The notes: generated by a model not told the origin, from the sequence alone. Positions 47,103 through 59,757 are shown, numbered from the stretch's first letter. The stretch is DNA of 64,000 nucleotides from Volutella citrinella (GCA_034401135.1 JAWZSP010000004.1:1674001-1738000); one strand, 5' to 3'. Program-made: numbers and translations.

Positions 47103-50100
47103 CTAGAGGGCCCAGACCGGCGCCTTGATCAAAACCTCTCGACCTGTAACCTCCACCGCCATGAATCCGGCAAAGCGCACCTTCTTGGGGCCCTTGGGTG
47201 GGGCTGTATGAGGCGTCACATTAGTATTATCTCTCGACATCCTCGCGTGGTGCCCCAGCTTTGGGTTTGGCTGGGCAGATGGAACCGACTTACCAGTCTT
47301 TCCCTTGTCACCTCGACCCTTGGAGTCTTCGCCGTCGTCATCGTCATCCTTCTGTCCCTCCAGTAGGGGCAGTCCCGTCTTCTCCACCTCCATCAGGTGG
47401 GGCTGCACGATGTCGCCTGGCAGCGGGAGCATGATGGCCACGTCCCGGCTCTCCTTGGGTATGGACTCGGCGATGTTGACAGCAAGTTCCACGATCGAGT
47501 TCGCACTTCCCTCTACTCCCGGCGGCGAAGGCTCAATCATGTATTGGTACAGCCTGGCAGTCAGGTTGGTTGTCGCCTTGTTGATAAAGGTCTGGCGGTT
47601 GGCCTTTACGCGTTCGTCGACCGTCAAGAGCTCATCATTCTTGCCATGTTCCTTGCCTCCCGCACGTTCATCGGCCTTGGCGTGCTCAATGGCCACTTCG
47701 ATAGCATCGACTGTCGTCATGCGCCAGCTCGAGACCTTGCTCATCTGCGCCTCAAACTCTTCCTGGCTGGCAGAGGACTGACACTTGTTGCGCAAAGTGA
47801 GCTCGACTGACTTGAAGAAGGCGCTGTTCTGGTCCTCCATGAAGAAGTCGAAGCACTTGTTGAACACCTCCTCCACTAGCCAGCGCGAGATTACTGCACG
47901 GCCCACGGCCGTCATCTCCTGCTTGCCAGTCTTGAGAGCGTCGGTGCTCACATACTGATCCAACCACTGAGGGACGCATCGCCAATCTTTTCGGATGTTG
48001 AATGCCAGGTTATTGATGGCGCCGTTGAGCCGGTTGAATTTGGTCGCGTATTGGCTATCATCCATCTCCGTTCGAGACTGCGACATGCGTTGCTTGGCCA
48101 AGTCATCCTGAAGTTGTTCGATGCGGCGCGTGAGATTGTCAATCTGGGACTTGCCATCAAAATAGAGGCGCTTTACGTTCTTGTATTTGATCACTGCGTG
48201 TGTCAGTCAGTATGTTTCACAACATTGATTTGCTCCGCCGGTGGGCGCAGTTTGGAATAGAATCGCTTACACAGGTCCTTGAATGCTTTCTCACTCTCAG
48301 CTGCGTCTGGGGGGGCCGCAGCGGTGGTAGCAGGAACTGGCTGTGGGCTGTCACGACCTTGATCGGCCTGGGCGCCCTCAAACTGAGCTGGGCGATCGCT
48401 GCGGTAGGCAGGTGCCTGTCCAGCGCCCTGAGGGGGGACCGGCGGGAGAGGATTCATGTTGCTCGCAGAATTGGAATTGCTATGGCGATAAGGCGGGGGT
48501 GGGCCGGCCAGTGGTTCGGCGCGCAGTTGCTTCTGAGACGGAGGAGGGCCTGTGGCAGGAGGTGCCATGCCCGACTGCGGAGGCTGCGGTGCGGGCTGTT
48601 GCACGGGAGGAAGGCTCGGGTTGGAGCCTTGGCTGTGGATGTAGACGGCGTGATTTACAGCAGGCGATGTCTGTGCGGAGTGAAGAGCCGAGCGTTGGTC
48701 CGAGTCGGTAATGGGCGATTCATGCGAGAGTTGCGAGACCGTCTCGGGGTTCTGGTGGGAGCTAGGGCCAAGATGAGTAGACGAAAGCCTCAGTTCCGCA
48801 CCTTGGAGAACGGCAGAGGGGTGGTATCTCTGCTGCGTGCCGGGGTACGGGAAGTGCTGCGATGGTGACTGGTTCTGGGGTGAGTGTTGTTCGTAGGCGT
48901 TCGAGTCGTAGAGCTGCTGGTTTTGGAGATGCAGCTGCGGTTGTGGTTGTGCCGGAGGTTGTTGGTATTGGGTTTCGTCAAAGGAGGACTGATCTACCTC
49001 ACTCGAGACTTGCCTAATGGTGGTGTTTGCGTTGGTGTTGTTGGCGCCGCCAGTGTTGCCGTTGTTGGCTGAAACAATGCGGGAGTTCTGTAGCGAAGAG
49101 GTAGAGTTAGAATCGTGCGGTGTAGCATAGAACTCATTAATGTCGCCGAGACCGTGAGGGCTGGAGGGTTGCGATACGTAGCTGGGCGGGACCTGACGAG
49201 CGCCGACGTGGGCGTGGTCCGGCGGCTGTTGGCGCCAATCGATGCCTGGGGTAAGGGGGTAGGATTGGGCTTGGGCGGCTGGGGCTTGGGATGGGGTCTG
49301 GAACTGGGCCTGGGCTGGGACTTCTTGACCGTAGCCAGAAGATTGGCCCTGGTTTTGGCTTGGTTGCTGCGAAAGAGGGGGTGTGACGAGTGACAGCGGC
49401 GAAGGGTCCTGGCTCAGATGGGAAACGGCCGTCTTTAGGGAGCCGGGAGGTTTGCTCACCCGCTTGGAAGAACGGCGAGCGAGGCCACCGGGGTTGTCGT
49501 AGGAAGTCTGCTGGGCGTGGCCAATGCTGAAATGGTGGTGATGGTGGGGCGGCTGTGGCTGCTGCTGCTGCTGTTGCTGGTCGGAGCTCTTGTGTCCGGA
49601 GAAAATGCCCTTGATGAGCTTACGAGTCGAGCGTTTCTCTTGAGCCGGGGGCGCGCCGTGGGGGCTGGCTTGAGGATTCTGGCGATCCGGGGGGTAGCCC
49701 GCGAGGTCGTCGACGGACACGTTGGCGAGGCCGTAGGGCTGTTGTTGTTGTTGTTGTTGTTGTTGTTGATGCTGTTGCTGCGGGGGATTGAGCACGGCGC
49801 TGTAACGGATGTTCTGAACGCCCGTCAGGCCGGACGACTCGACGATGTCGGGATGTTGCGGGTGGCCTTCGAAAGAGACTTGGTGGCCCGGGTCTGGGCT
49901 CTGATGCTGTAACGGCAGATTGTTGCCGCTGGGGTTGTTGAGAGAAGCCAGGGCGATGCTGCTGGCTGCTGACGGTGAGGAGTATAGGTGCGGTGGGGGA
50001 GGGGCGCCAGTGGGCGGTGTTGCTGACGGAGGGGGGGAGGACCGGCGCGGCGCGGTACCCGACGAGGATGGGAGAGGATGCAGCGGGGGCTGCGGCGGCT

Positions 50101-50653
50101 GCTGTTGCTGCGGCTGCGGCTGTGGCTGCTGATGTTGCGGTTGCGGTTGCAGTTGCTGCTGCTGCTGTTGAAGTGACGACGGCTGCAAAGAGAGCGGCTG
50201 GTGAAGCAAGGACGAAGGCTGCGTCTGCTGTTGCTGCGATTGCGGCTGCTGGTGAGGTGGTGGAGGTAGCCGTGAATCAAACGACTCGCCAGAGCTGAAG
50301 GCGGTGTTCTGGGTCGACGACGTGGATAAGGCTGACGGGGGCGCTGTGCCAGTGCTGGGGCCGCCGCCAGTGTTAGCGGTGTTGGCGCTGCTGCTGTCAG
50401 CAGTGGAGGGCTCAGGGTCGTCCAGGCTGTGCCGGTGCTGCGAGGGTAGCGGCGGGTGCGGGAAGGCGTGCGGGCGATGCGGCATCTGCTGTTGCTGCTG
50501 CTGGGGACCTGGAGGCTGCTGTTGCACGGGCTGCGGAGGGCGGTACTGTTGCTGGTCGCTGGGCGTCGCAGGAGCACCTCCGCTGACTGGCTGCTCTACG
50601 AGCCCGTGCTGCGACCGATTGCTATGCCTGCCAAGGCGTCCGAATGGCGGCAT
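47103..50653 (-). CDS. Large Gln/Pro-rich protein with a conserved C-terminal helical domain
   Basis: Three exons (48271–50653, 47294–48193, 47103–47203) encode 1,127 residues from the ATG at 50653. The first ~790 residues are disordered: Gln, Pro, Ser, His and Asn dominate, with a perfect CAA-type poly-Gln run around 49740–49770 and several Q/P mosaics (50090–50250). From about residue 790 the protein becomes ordered: a coiled coil (KSQIDNLTRRIEQLQDDLAKQR), then a helical domain (RCVPQWLDQYVSTDALKTGKQEMTAVGRAVISRWLVEEVFNKC), an acidic DDDDDGED segment and a basic C-terminus (KGPKKVRFAG). I do not recognise the ordered domain by name. The composition fits a prion-like, condensate-forming regulator, but that is inference. 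The upstream in-frame codons to 50734 lack an ATG. Confidence 0.78.
49736..49775. repeat. GTT/CAA trinucleotide repeat encoding poly-Gln
   Basis: Uninterrupted TTG units on the plus strand are read as CAA (Gln) on the minus strand, giving a run of about 10 Gln within the Q-rich gene. It is a candidate length-polymorphic microsatellite. Confidence 0.7.
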
Positions 50654-53600
50654 CCTTCCTCGCTCCACGGGCTGACGACGGACGGAGGACGGCGGGATTA
50701 TGGGACAATGGGCGCGGCGACGCGGGGACGACAAGAGGATGCGAGGGGGAGAAGAGGGACGGGCTCTGGCTGTTGGATGCGATGGGATGGGGATGGATTG
50801 AGATGGCCGCCGGGCTCCCGGATTGTCTTGATTCGCACCGGCCAGCCCATATCTAGCACCGGGCGGACCGTCGCCCGCCCAAGCCGACCTCCTACATGGA
50901 CCATACTACGTAGTAGCTGCCTGGCTGGGAGCAGGCGCTATCCACTAATCGGAATTGTCGAGTTGATAGGTAATACCTAATTAGGAGGTAAGGTAGAGTG
51001 GAGGTGGAGGTGCGTGCAGAGCAGGCAGAAAGAGCCCGCTTCCAGAGCCGGGCTACAAACTCCCATAGTTCGCTGGATTATTGGGGGCTTCAGCGACTAG
51101 TAGCGACTGGATGTTCCGCCACGCCAGCAGTGGCCCGGGTCCCCGGCCCCCTGTGACCGGGGCGGGGCAGGGGCATGGTGGGCGCTGCAGCCTCTGGTGA
51201 GGCTAGGTACCTTAGGTAGCTACAGCGCAGTGCTGCTTCCAGTCAGTCTGCCTGGTGGTGGTGAGCAACGGGTCCTGGCGGCCACCCACTCGGCTGGTAT
51301 TAGCAGGTGAGCCACAGCCCACGTTGGGACAGCCCCCGGTCAAAGATGCGAGGTGTCCTGTTTCCAGCATAACACTAGGTGCGTAGGGCCAACAGAGCCC
51401 GTCCCCATTTTGGCCCGTACCTCGTATTTTGTTTGCCGACTCCAGTCTCCAGCTCGCGTCGTCCTGGATGCCCAGCCTTTGCACCACGGCTACCTGCCTA
51501 GAACAGGTAGCACCTGGTACTATGTCGCTGCTGGGGAGAGCTGGGAGAGCTGGAGGTGCCAACGCGGCTGACCAGAGAGGCCAATCACGGATCCATTTTG
51601 GGCACCGTGAATCCTATCTGCGAGTGGTGCCCTGCCAAAACACACAAGGTTCACTCATTCAGTCTTTGTTCCAGCCAACCTGGGCCTGGGTTGCAGATGG
51701 TTCGTCCGCCTGTGAGCCAGCTCACTCGACATCTGCAAGCCAGGGGGGCGTCAGGGCGCCAGGCGGCGCCGCCAACGGCGTTCCCCAAGGGGGCTGTGCT
51801 CTCTTCATCCTGGTGCTGACAAGTCACAACGATGGAACCTCTAATTAAATCCTCCCCTTTCCCGAACGGGAAGATATGCTGCTACGGCACGGCCTTTGGC
51901 GCAAGTTCTCGGTGTCTCGAACCGTCAAACCGATACCCGACGGCCCTGGACAATTTCAGCTAGAGATGAAGCTTGTTGTTCCCGATACGCCGTGTAGGCC
52001 GTTACGGGTGATGAGACGACCAAGAGCGGACAGCTTGGGTGTAGGCCTTGGCATTTCACGCCCCAGGTTGGCCAGGAATACATCAAAGGGTCCCTGCATC
52101 GTAACATGGGAGGATCAGGGCGGGGAATCTGTCGAGGGCAGCGGGGCCAGGTCTCCTCAGGTCGCGAAGGGTGTGTTGCAATCACCAATTCAGGTCTTTA
52201 TCACTCTCCTTTGGACAGGAGTTGACTCAATTGGCTCGTCATCATCTTGTTCTCAGCACAGGGTGGACGAAATCAAGGCGCGGATGTGGTTAGTGCTATG
52301 AATAGTACCAACCCTGGTCCGCCGTCAGCCCTCTTTTGCAGCTCTTGCAGGGGGTAACCACCTCCAACGTAGTGGAACGGCATGGTTCCAAAGCTTGGCA
52401 GCCTGACAGTCGTAGAATCAAGGCTGATCGAGAAACACACGAAGAGTCAAAGGCGACCGCCAATGTAATCCCCCCCCATATTCGCCGAATCAAGGAACCT
52501 CCATAAGCCCTAGTGTCACCACACGAGGCAAACAGCTCATGCATTTCTCTTGATTGCCCTTCGTCCCAATGATTTTCCGGTGGCAATTCGGGCTACAGGG
52601 TAGTGACAGATTGGAACACTTGATTATTGCCCTGTTTCTGGCCGGCGACCATGGGTATTCTAAATTTAGCCTTCAGCTCGGGCACCACCAGCTCCATCAG
52701 TGGTGTAATTTGTTGATTCAACTGAGGCCGGTTCAGCTCCCGTATCGTCGAACCTTGCGACATATTCCTTGCTCTCGCAGATCGACCAACGGAATCGCGA
52801 CATTTATTGCATGTTGGTCAATGACATGTGGTAATACTTGTGGGCTCACGCCGACACACGACGCTCCTATCAGAGAAGGACCCACTAGCAAGGAACCTGG
52901 AACTGAGGGGCCAACGACGGACGGGGTAACCGAGTTGGATTGTAAACTGGAGCGGGAGGGGATGTGTAAACAATCGACGCCCTTTGTTTGCTCTGGCTGC
53001 GCGATAGTTGCAGAGTATCGACGTGTGTATCCGTGCACTGTTTGCCGGCAAGACCCTGGAGCAGGTGGCACCTCCGTTGTCTGTGGCTGCTCTTTTGCGC
53101 TAGGGAGATGCCCTAGAGTGCTCGGCGATTACCTCGTGCTGCTGGTGGGCCTGCACTCACTGAGCCACGCCGCCTGTCACTCCAGTACGGAGGTGCATGG
53201 AAGGATGGATCGAAAATGAGAAATCGTCGGCACTGACAACTTTTGTCGGCACATCAGACTATGCACATCGACACCATGTACTTCCCACACTCTGCGAAAG
53301 GCAATGGATGAGAAGTGAAATAAGACTCTCGATGGATTCTGCCTCTAACATGCTGCCACTTGATGGTCGCCGACTGGTCGTGACTAGTGCCCGACAGTAA
53401 CAGCCTTCGGCCAACTGTGGCGCTCTCGGCGACCAAACACAGCAGGTATTTAACGCCAGAAGCCAGCCCTGGAGAGCTGCTCGAACCTTGCCCCCAACCC
53501 CAAGAGTCCAGCAAACATCCACCATCATGTGCTTCGGTGCTACGTGCTCTACTTGCTGTGAGGGACCAACCCCAGCCACAAGCCCCCCGGCCATGCTAAG

Positions 53601-54305
53601 GATCGGAAGTGCTGACATACAGTTTCGTCGGCAGCTAAGAAATCATGGCGCGGATGCGGCAGCCATATCCCACAGGCCCTCGCCGGCGTCCCAGAGACCG
53701 AATGGTGCACCTGTAAGCCGCGCTCTGTCGTCGACGGCAAAGAATACCCCCCTGCGGCCAAGTTTTCCATCCCGGGTGTCTCGTGGATCACAGGGATGCT
53801 TGGGGGAGGGAGCAAAGGCGGGAAGGATGACCTGTAAGCTGTGCAGAACTACGGTATTCATGCCTTCAACCTGGACCGAGGCAGACGCGAAGCTGGATGG
53901 AATCGCACCAGGGCCACCAATGTCGCTGTCTGCCATGTATCGAGCTTATTAGTGACTCCTGAGGACGAATTGACGATGAGTAAGCCACCAGTCAGGCGTC
54001 ACAACCCACGCTCACTTCCGGCCGATTTGTTATAGATTTGCGGGGTTGGTATCGATGCATCGACTACTAGCGTGAAGGTGGAGACTTCATGGATACCAAC
54101 GGTTCCATATTGGCGGCATGGCAGAGGGCTCGGCATTGCTGGCAGTGTGGCACGCCGTATTCCAATCGTGTGCGTCCGAATGTAATTAGGGCGATAAGAG
54201 CACCCGGGCCAACTCCGGCCATGGATGAGGCTCCGTCTTTGACTCTCACCCTGACTTCGCTTGATCATCTCGTGACTTGCTCCCGGTCAAGACTAAGCCC
54301 ATACC
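50654..54305. other. 3.6-kb stretch with no confident gene
   Basis: The first part is the upstream region of the Q-rich gene. AGGTAATACCTAATTAGG-like and CTAGGTACCTTAGGTAGC palindromic patches occur at 50967–50996 and 51201–51222. A 221-codon plus-strand frame (52554–53219) and a 112-codon minus-strand frame overlapping it have no recognisable domain. No RNA gene is seen. Confidence 0.5.
51201..51222. repeat. CTAGGTACCTTAGGTAGC palindromic patch
   Basis: Nested palindromes TAGGTACCTTA and GCTACCTAAGG in gene-free DNA; same class as the other patches. Confidence 0.5.
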
Positions 54306-56123
54306 ATGTTGATACTCTCCCCTGCCTTCATGGCAGTTACTGGGGCACTACTGCTCATCATCCAATTATTGCGTCGTTTGGCCTCGCCGCTGTGCAAGGT
54401 TCCCGGGCCGGCTAGTTCCAAATTCACCTCCATCTTGCTTAAATGGCATGAAATGCGAGCCAACAGGACACTGTATATCCACGACCTCCATATGAAGTAT
54501 GGTCCTGTAGTACGAATCAGTCCCAACGAGGTCTCCTTCACTTCACCCGTCGCTCTCAAGGAGATATACGGCTCGGGGGGGAGCGGATACGATAAAACAG
54601 AATTCTATGACCTCTTTCAGGTCTACGGGAGAAGGTGAGCCGAGAGCGGCCCGGGAGGATGCTCACAATCTTCTTGCTTACCATGCCCCGTATAGGACCA
54701 TGTTTACAACTCTCGGTAAAGGCGATGTGAGTTCTGGTCTTGAGATGCAATGCTGGGTGCCATGTTCTGATTCCGATGTAACCAGCACGCGAAGCGCAAG
54801 CGAATGATTGGAGACCGATACGCAAATAGCAATGTGATTCGGAGTACGCCTCTCTCAGGCGTGCAGGAAAGATCAAAACGGTTCGTTGAACGCTGCACAC
54901 GTGTCCCTGGAGAGGCTGTCGATATTTTTGTAAGTCAGCTGACAGGCCAAGTGCCCAAAAAGGAGAGGTGCTGATACTCAGTGCAGATGGGTGAGTTGGA
55001 GAAAGGCACATTTCGAGATCTCAAACCCCATGTAGCTGCTGACCTGGTGGTTTGGCACAGGTCTTCATGCGTACGCATGCGATTGTGTAACTCATCATCT
55101 GTTCCATCCGTATGGGACCGACTGCCTGCGAAAGAAGCAAGATGAAGAAATGATGCATCAAGTTGCCGCAGACGATAGTTTGCAGAGTGAGGCTTGGTAC
55201 TCCAAATCACAAGGTCACACCAGGCTAACTGATGCTAGATCGCCTGATTTTCTACTACAGTCCGACTCTGCATCGACTCATTTCGCGAGTGCTATTTTGG
55301 TTTGCAAAGCCACGACAGACACCACTTGCTGACAGGTACGTCTTGGAGACGGCCAAAGTGGATGGTGCCGAGGATTTCACAGTCCTGAACCGCCTGAGAG
55401 AGAAGGAGGGGTCGCTAGACACGATCGATATGGCTGCCGAATGCTTGGACCACATGGCTGCTGGCATTGACACCACGGGAGACGTGCTTTGCTTCTTGAT
55501 GTGGGAGCTCTCTCAGCCGCGTTCCCAGAAATATCAAGTACGGTTACATCAGGAACTAAGGGACAACCCCGTGGCAGCTTTGGACGAGCTCGGGTTCCTT
55601 GACGCTGTTATCAACGAGGGACTTCGCTGCTTTCCCGCAATTCCCATGTCTCTTCCCCGCTATGTTCCCGACGGGGGCCGAATCATAGGCGGATATTCAA
55701 TACCGGAGGGCGCAATTGTGAGTTGCCAGGCACTTTCGGTTCACAACATCAACAAGGACGTGTTTCCAAATCCGGAGGCATTCTACCCGGAGCGATGGTT
55801 GCAAGCCGAGGGAGATGCCGACAGGAGACGCCTCCTTTTTGCATTTTCAAGCGGCGGAAGAGGGTGCGTAGGGAAACAGTAAGTCTGGAGTATGGAAATA
55901 AGAGAGGGAGTGAGCTTTGAATTGCTAATGTCTCGTGTGTTCCAACAGCCTTGCACTCGCGGAAATGAAGACGCTGCTGCGTGATGTGTATCTGCAGCAC
56001 CGAACGGAACCCGACCCTTCGATGACAGTGGAGTCCATGGCCATGTCCGATCAATTGATTTCTTCCAGGCCCTTGGGACAGAGATGTTTGCTCAGGTTCA
56101 TCCCTTTCGAGGTTGATGGTTGA
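54306..56123 (+). CDS. Cytochrome P450 monooxygenase
   Basis: Seven exons (54306–54634, 54696–54726, 54786–54929, 54987–54990, 55061–55186, 55239–55878, 55949–56123) encode 482 residues. A hydrophobic anchor spans residues ~3–23, followed by the proline hinge CKVPGPASSKF. KYGPVVRISPNEVSF is the typical fungal N-terminal beta motif. The I-helix AGIDTTGD (~285), ExxR as EGLR (~338), PERW (~395) and the heme loop FSSGGRGCVGK with Cys421 are all intact. It should be an ER-bound haem monooxygenase; the substrate is unknown, and no biosynthetic partners lie nearby. The fourth exon is only 4 nt (ATGG): without it the frame does not match the LHAYACDCVTHHLF motif that follows. The exact edges of the small exons need RNA evidence. 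Confidence 0.88.
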
Positions 56124-57908
56124 ACATCACACACCACTACTACGGCTCACTGCGCCTCTGTTGCAGCACATGCGATTTCAAGCCTGGCACGCACGCCTGT
56201 GGGACCAGAGAAGTGTTAGGGAAACAGGGAATCTCTTGTGGAACCTGGATCTCGCGGCTACCTTCGTTGCTGCAATCAATCAGTCACGCTGCATGGCAGG
56301 CTTGGGTGATGGTAGTGATGGAATGCCAGATCGATTACGCGGGGCGGATTGCGGTGCGGGTGTCCAGACCGAAGAGCAGTAATCCAAAAGCCCAAATAAA
56401 CTTTACTAGGCTCTGGTTCCTGCACCGTATCCCTACGTAGTGTAGTCCGCATGGAAAACGAAAACGCCGAGCGTTCTTAACTGCAAGCCCATTTCTGTCG
56501 TCAGTTTTTACCTGGTTGTCGAACAACCGTGGGCATTTGCGGTTAGCCTGATCTAGCCGGTATCCGAGCGCCATTGCGGGGAGTGGCTCCGTGGACATCT
56601 GGTTGGAAACGACATCGGAGACAGACAAATCTCCCTTGGCCGTTGTCGGGGGGTCGTAATACAGAGGCTGGGGGGAAAAGGTAGTGAAACACTACACCTC
56701 CGCGAGGATCGGCACGACTGGGAGAGTGCGACTCTGGCACATCTTCATTAAAGAAGGAAATCGCAGTATCAACGCTCCGTGCCTTCAGTTAGTCCGGTGG
56801 TACCCTGGTGATGAACAGGCTTCCGTTGGTGTCGGTTACAGGGCGATACAACGAGTATCAGCTGCGTATCAGAATACTGTGGTAGGATTTGGCTGATGCC
56901 CGGGTGCAAAAGAAACCATGTCGCAGGGTCAGCTGGTCTCCAGGTTGTTACAACTTCAATTTTATGAGTTGTCAAGGCCTCCTGTCACGTTTGGCGTCCA
57001 ATGGTGCTGGGGCTGTCTTGGTAATGGATGTCTCCGCTACCAATTGGGGTAGGTACATACACACGGTAGAAGGCACCGGTCTGTTTCCCTTCCACTTTTT
57101 TTTGCCGCCTGCCGCCTGCCAGCCCACCTGGCCGCCCCGTCCGTTGTCGAATCACTGCCCAAAGGTCCCAAACCCACAGTCCATGGCCCTAACGTCGCCC
57201 CTCCCTCTTCTTCTTTCTCCTCTCTTCTTTTCCCTCCACCAAACTCTGCTTGTCCGCCAGAGCAAAATCAGCGCCACCGTCAGTTCACCTTGCGAACCCC
57301 CCTCTGCGTCTCTCAACGCGTGCATCTCGTACTCCCGCCATAGAACCCCCCCCGCTGACTCTTCACTCGCCTTCAGTGCATAGTGTCTTGACTCTCCCGC
57401 TACTCAGCGTCCTCGCATCGAAACCTTGCCCCGAGCCGCAACTATTGCTTGACGGCAATCGCCTTCCGCTCTGCTTTTTCTTCGAGAACTGTCAAAGACT
57501 CCCCCCCGGAATCGGCCCCTCGATACTTGTTTCCTGTCAACCCACATTGCGGTTTATGTATCAGCACGACGACCACTCCGTCTCCAGACACCTCTTCAAG
57601 CTGCAACTATTTCGCATACCGCGGAAGCCCTGTAGCCCCGACATCAGTTCCGACGGCTGAATTTTCTCTGTTCACTGTTGTTCATGCATACCCTTCAGCA
57701 TACACGACTTTGTCCGGTTCGCCCTATGTCAATCAAAGACTCTCTTGAAAATTGATCCCTCTGTCGCTCGACCCGCCCGCCCCATAACCCTTGCTCTGAA
57801 GCCTCTTTGACGATTTCGTCCCTGTAAGAGCTCAAATTTATTCACGCCTCGCCTACCAGCATCGACTCTTTGAAACACAGCTTCCACCACTCCCAACAAA
57901 CCTTCATC
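56124..57908. other. Intergenic stretch between P450 and eIF5
   Basis: 1.8 kb without a gene. The last ~800 bp become C/T-rich and form the promoter and leader of the eIF5 gene; short frames there (57250–57748) are Ser/Pro/Leu-rich by composition. Confidence 0.5.
57190..57245 (+). promoter_or_regulatory. CT-rich promoter tract upstream of eIF5
   Basis: A nearly pure pyrimidine run, CCTCCCTCTTCTTC-like, lies about 670 bp upstream of the eIF5 ATG. It is typical of highly transcribed fungal genes and suggests a long leader. Confidence 0.4.
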
Positions 57909-59236
57909 ATGGCTCTCGTCAACGTTCGTCGCGATGTCAGCGATGCCTTCTATCGTTACAAGATGGAACGCATCCAGACCAAGATCGAAGGCAAAGGAAA
58001 CGGCATCAAGACCGTCGTCGTCAACCTGAGCAGTGTCGCTGCATCTCTTGCTCGCCCCGGCTCCTACGTTATCAAGTACTTCGGTTTTGAACTTGGCGCT
58101 CAGACCAACATTGACCCCAAGGACGACCGTTGGATCATCAACGGTGCCCACGACGCCGCTAAGCTCCAGGACCACCTTGATGGCTTCATCAACAAGTTTG
58201 TTCTCTGCAAGAAGTGCAAGAACCCCGAGACCGATGTCAGCATCAAGGACGACAGAATCCTTCTCGACTGTAAGGCCTGTGGCCAGCGCACCGATGTTGA
58301 TCTTCGCCTGAAGCTCAGCGGTTTCATTCTCAAGAACCAGCCCAAGAAGGGCAAGAAAGACAAGGCTGAGCGCAAGGCTGCCCGAAAGGCGAAGCAGCAG
58401 AACGGAAACGGTACCAAGGAGAACGGTCATGCCAGTGACGAAGCCTCCGAGAACGGCTCCAACGAGAACGGCGACAACGCCGATGCCGATAGTGATGATG
58501 AGTTCCAGAAGATGCAGGCTGAAGCTCCCGAGGTCGAGAAAGTCGAGGTTAAGGATCATGAGTGGGCCGTCGACATGAGCGAGGAAGCCGTTAAGGCCCG
58601 TCAGGCCTCGCTCCCCGGCGAGTTCAAGCAGAAGCTTAACATGGGAGACGACGAGGATGAGGATGGCGAGGGTGGTGGTAACACCATCTATGATGAGCTC
58701 GGTGACTGGATTCAGGCTGAGACCGAGGCCAAGGGTGGTGTTGACAAGCTGGATTCCATTGACATCTATGTCAAGGCGAAGGAGCTGGGCATTGAAGGCA
58801 AGCACAGGACTATTCTTGTCCTTGTCCAGACCATCTTCGACGACAAGATTGTTGCCCAGATCCCCAAGCGTGCTAGCATGCTCAAGCAGGTATGAGCTCC
58901 TCCCTTGGATGGCATTGTTCATCACAGGACGCAACTAACGTTTCACAGCTCGTCACCTCTGACCGTCACGAGAAGGCCCTTCTCGGCGGTACCGAGCGCC
59001 TCATTGGAAGCCTGGCCAAGGATAAGCCCGATATGTACCAGCACATTGTCAAGGTCCTCCAGCTGTACTATCACCATGACCTGATCAGCGAGGAAGTCGT
59101 CACCAAGTGGGGCAGCAAGGCTAGCAAGAAGTACACGGACCTGTCTACCTCAAAGAAGGTTCGCAAGGCTGCTGAGCCCTTCCTTACTTGGCTTGCTGAG
59201 GCCGAGTCGGAGGAGGAATCCTCTGATGAAGAGTAA
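57909..59236 (+). CDS. TIF5: Eukaryotic translation initiation factor 5
   Basis: Two exons (57909–58889, 58949–59236) encode 422 residues. The N-terminal GAP domain starts [25 protein letters not shown], in which the catalytic Arg lies in the NVRRD segment. [11 protein letters not shown] and a four-Cys zinc finger, [11 protein letters not shown]...DCKACG (about residues 98–121), follow. A Lys-rich linker ([17 protein letters not shown]) and an acidic/Asn-rich spacer lead to the C-terminal W2 (HEAT-like) domain (about 265–410), closing with the acidic-aromatic end [18 protein letters not shown]. eIF5 triggers GTP hydrolysis by eIF2 upon start-codon recognition, and its W2 domain docks eIF2-beta and eIF3. 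It converges with THO1, 521 bp apart. Confidence 0.97.
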
Positions 59237-59757
59237 AGACTTCAACTTGTTTATGGTGGAACGTCACTGCAGCAAGTCTTGGTCACTCTGTTTCTGGAAG
59301 ACACTGAAGGGTACTGAAACACTATAGATTGTAATTTGCAGTGGATCAGTGCGATGGCTAGTTGTCCATTTACATTCTGTACGCCTACTTTGAATTGAGG
59401 ATCGCCACTCTGGTTTTTATGTTTGTTTGATCCTAGTATCGTGCTGTGACTGTGAGGGGGCTTGACGACGGGATAAAGACTGATGAACAACACGACTATG
59501 TGTGACCAAGCCGCCGTTCAGAGCCATAGCTCCTGTGATGATTGTACATCCTCTTTACCGACATGAGGTAGAAGCTTGTGCGCTGCGAATGGCCCCGACT
59601 TGAGTGATGATGACGGTCAAATATCCCCCAACAAACCGTGGCACTATCGGCCTGTATTGATGCACGCCTTGGCTTAGAAGCAGAGTTACGCTGAGAGCCG
59701 TCTAGATGAATAAGGGGCTGAGAAACTATGGGTATTACATGTATTGGTGAGTGAGAT
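59237..59757. other. Convergent 3' region, eIF5 / THO1
   Basis: 521 bp between converging stop codons, with no gene. A 143-codon minus-strand frame here overlaps the THO1 end in another frame and is a shadow. Confidence 0.5.

Noticed and set aside
49517..50298. Plus-strand Leu- and Ala-rich frames
   Set aside because: Mirror image of the CAG/CAA-rich Gln tracts of the minus-strand gene.
57729..58934. 401-codon minus-strand frame opposite eIF5
   Set aside because: Antisense shadow; Leu/Val/Gly-rich because it mirrors Asp/Glu/Lys codons of eIF5.
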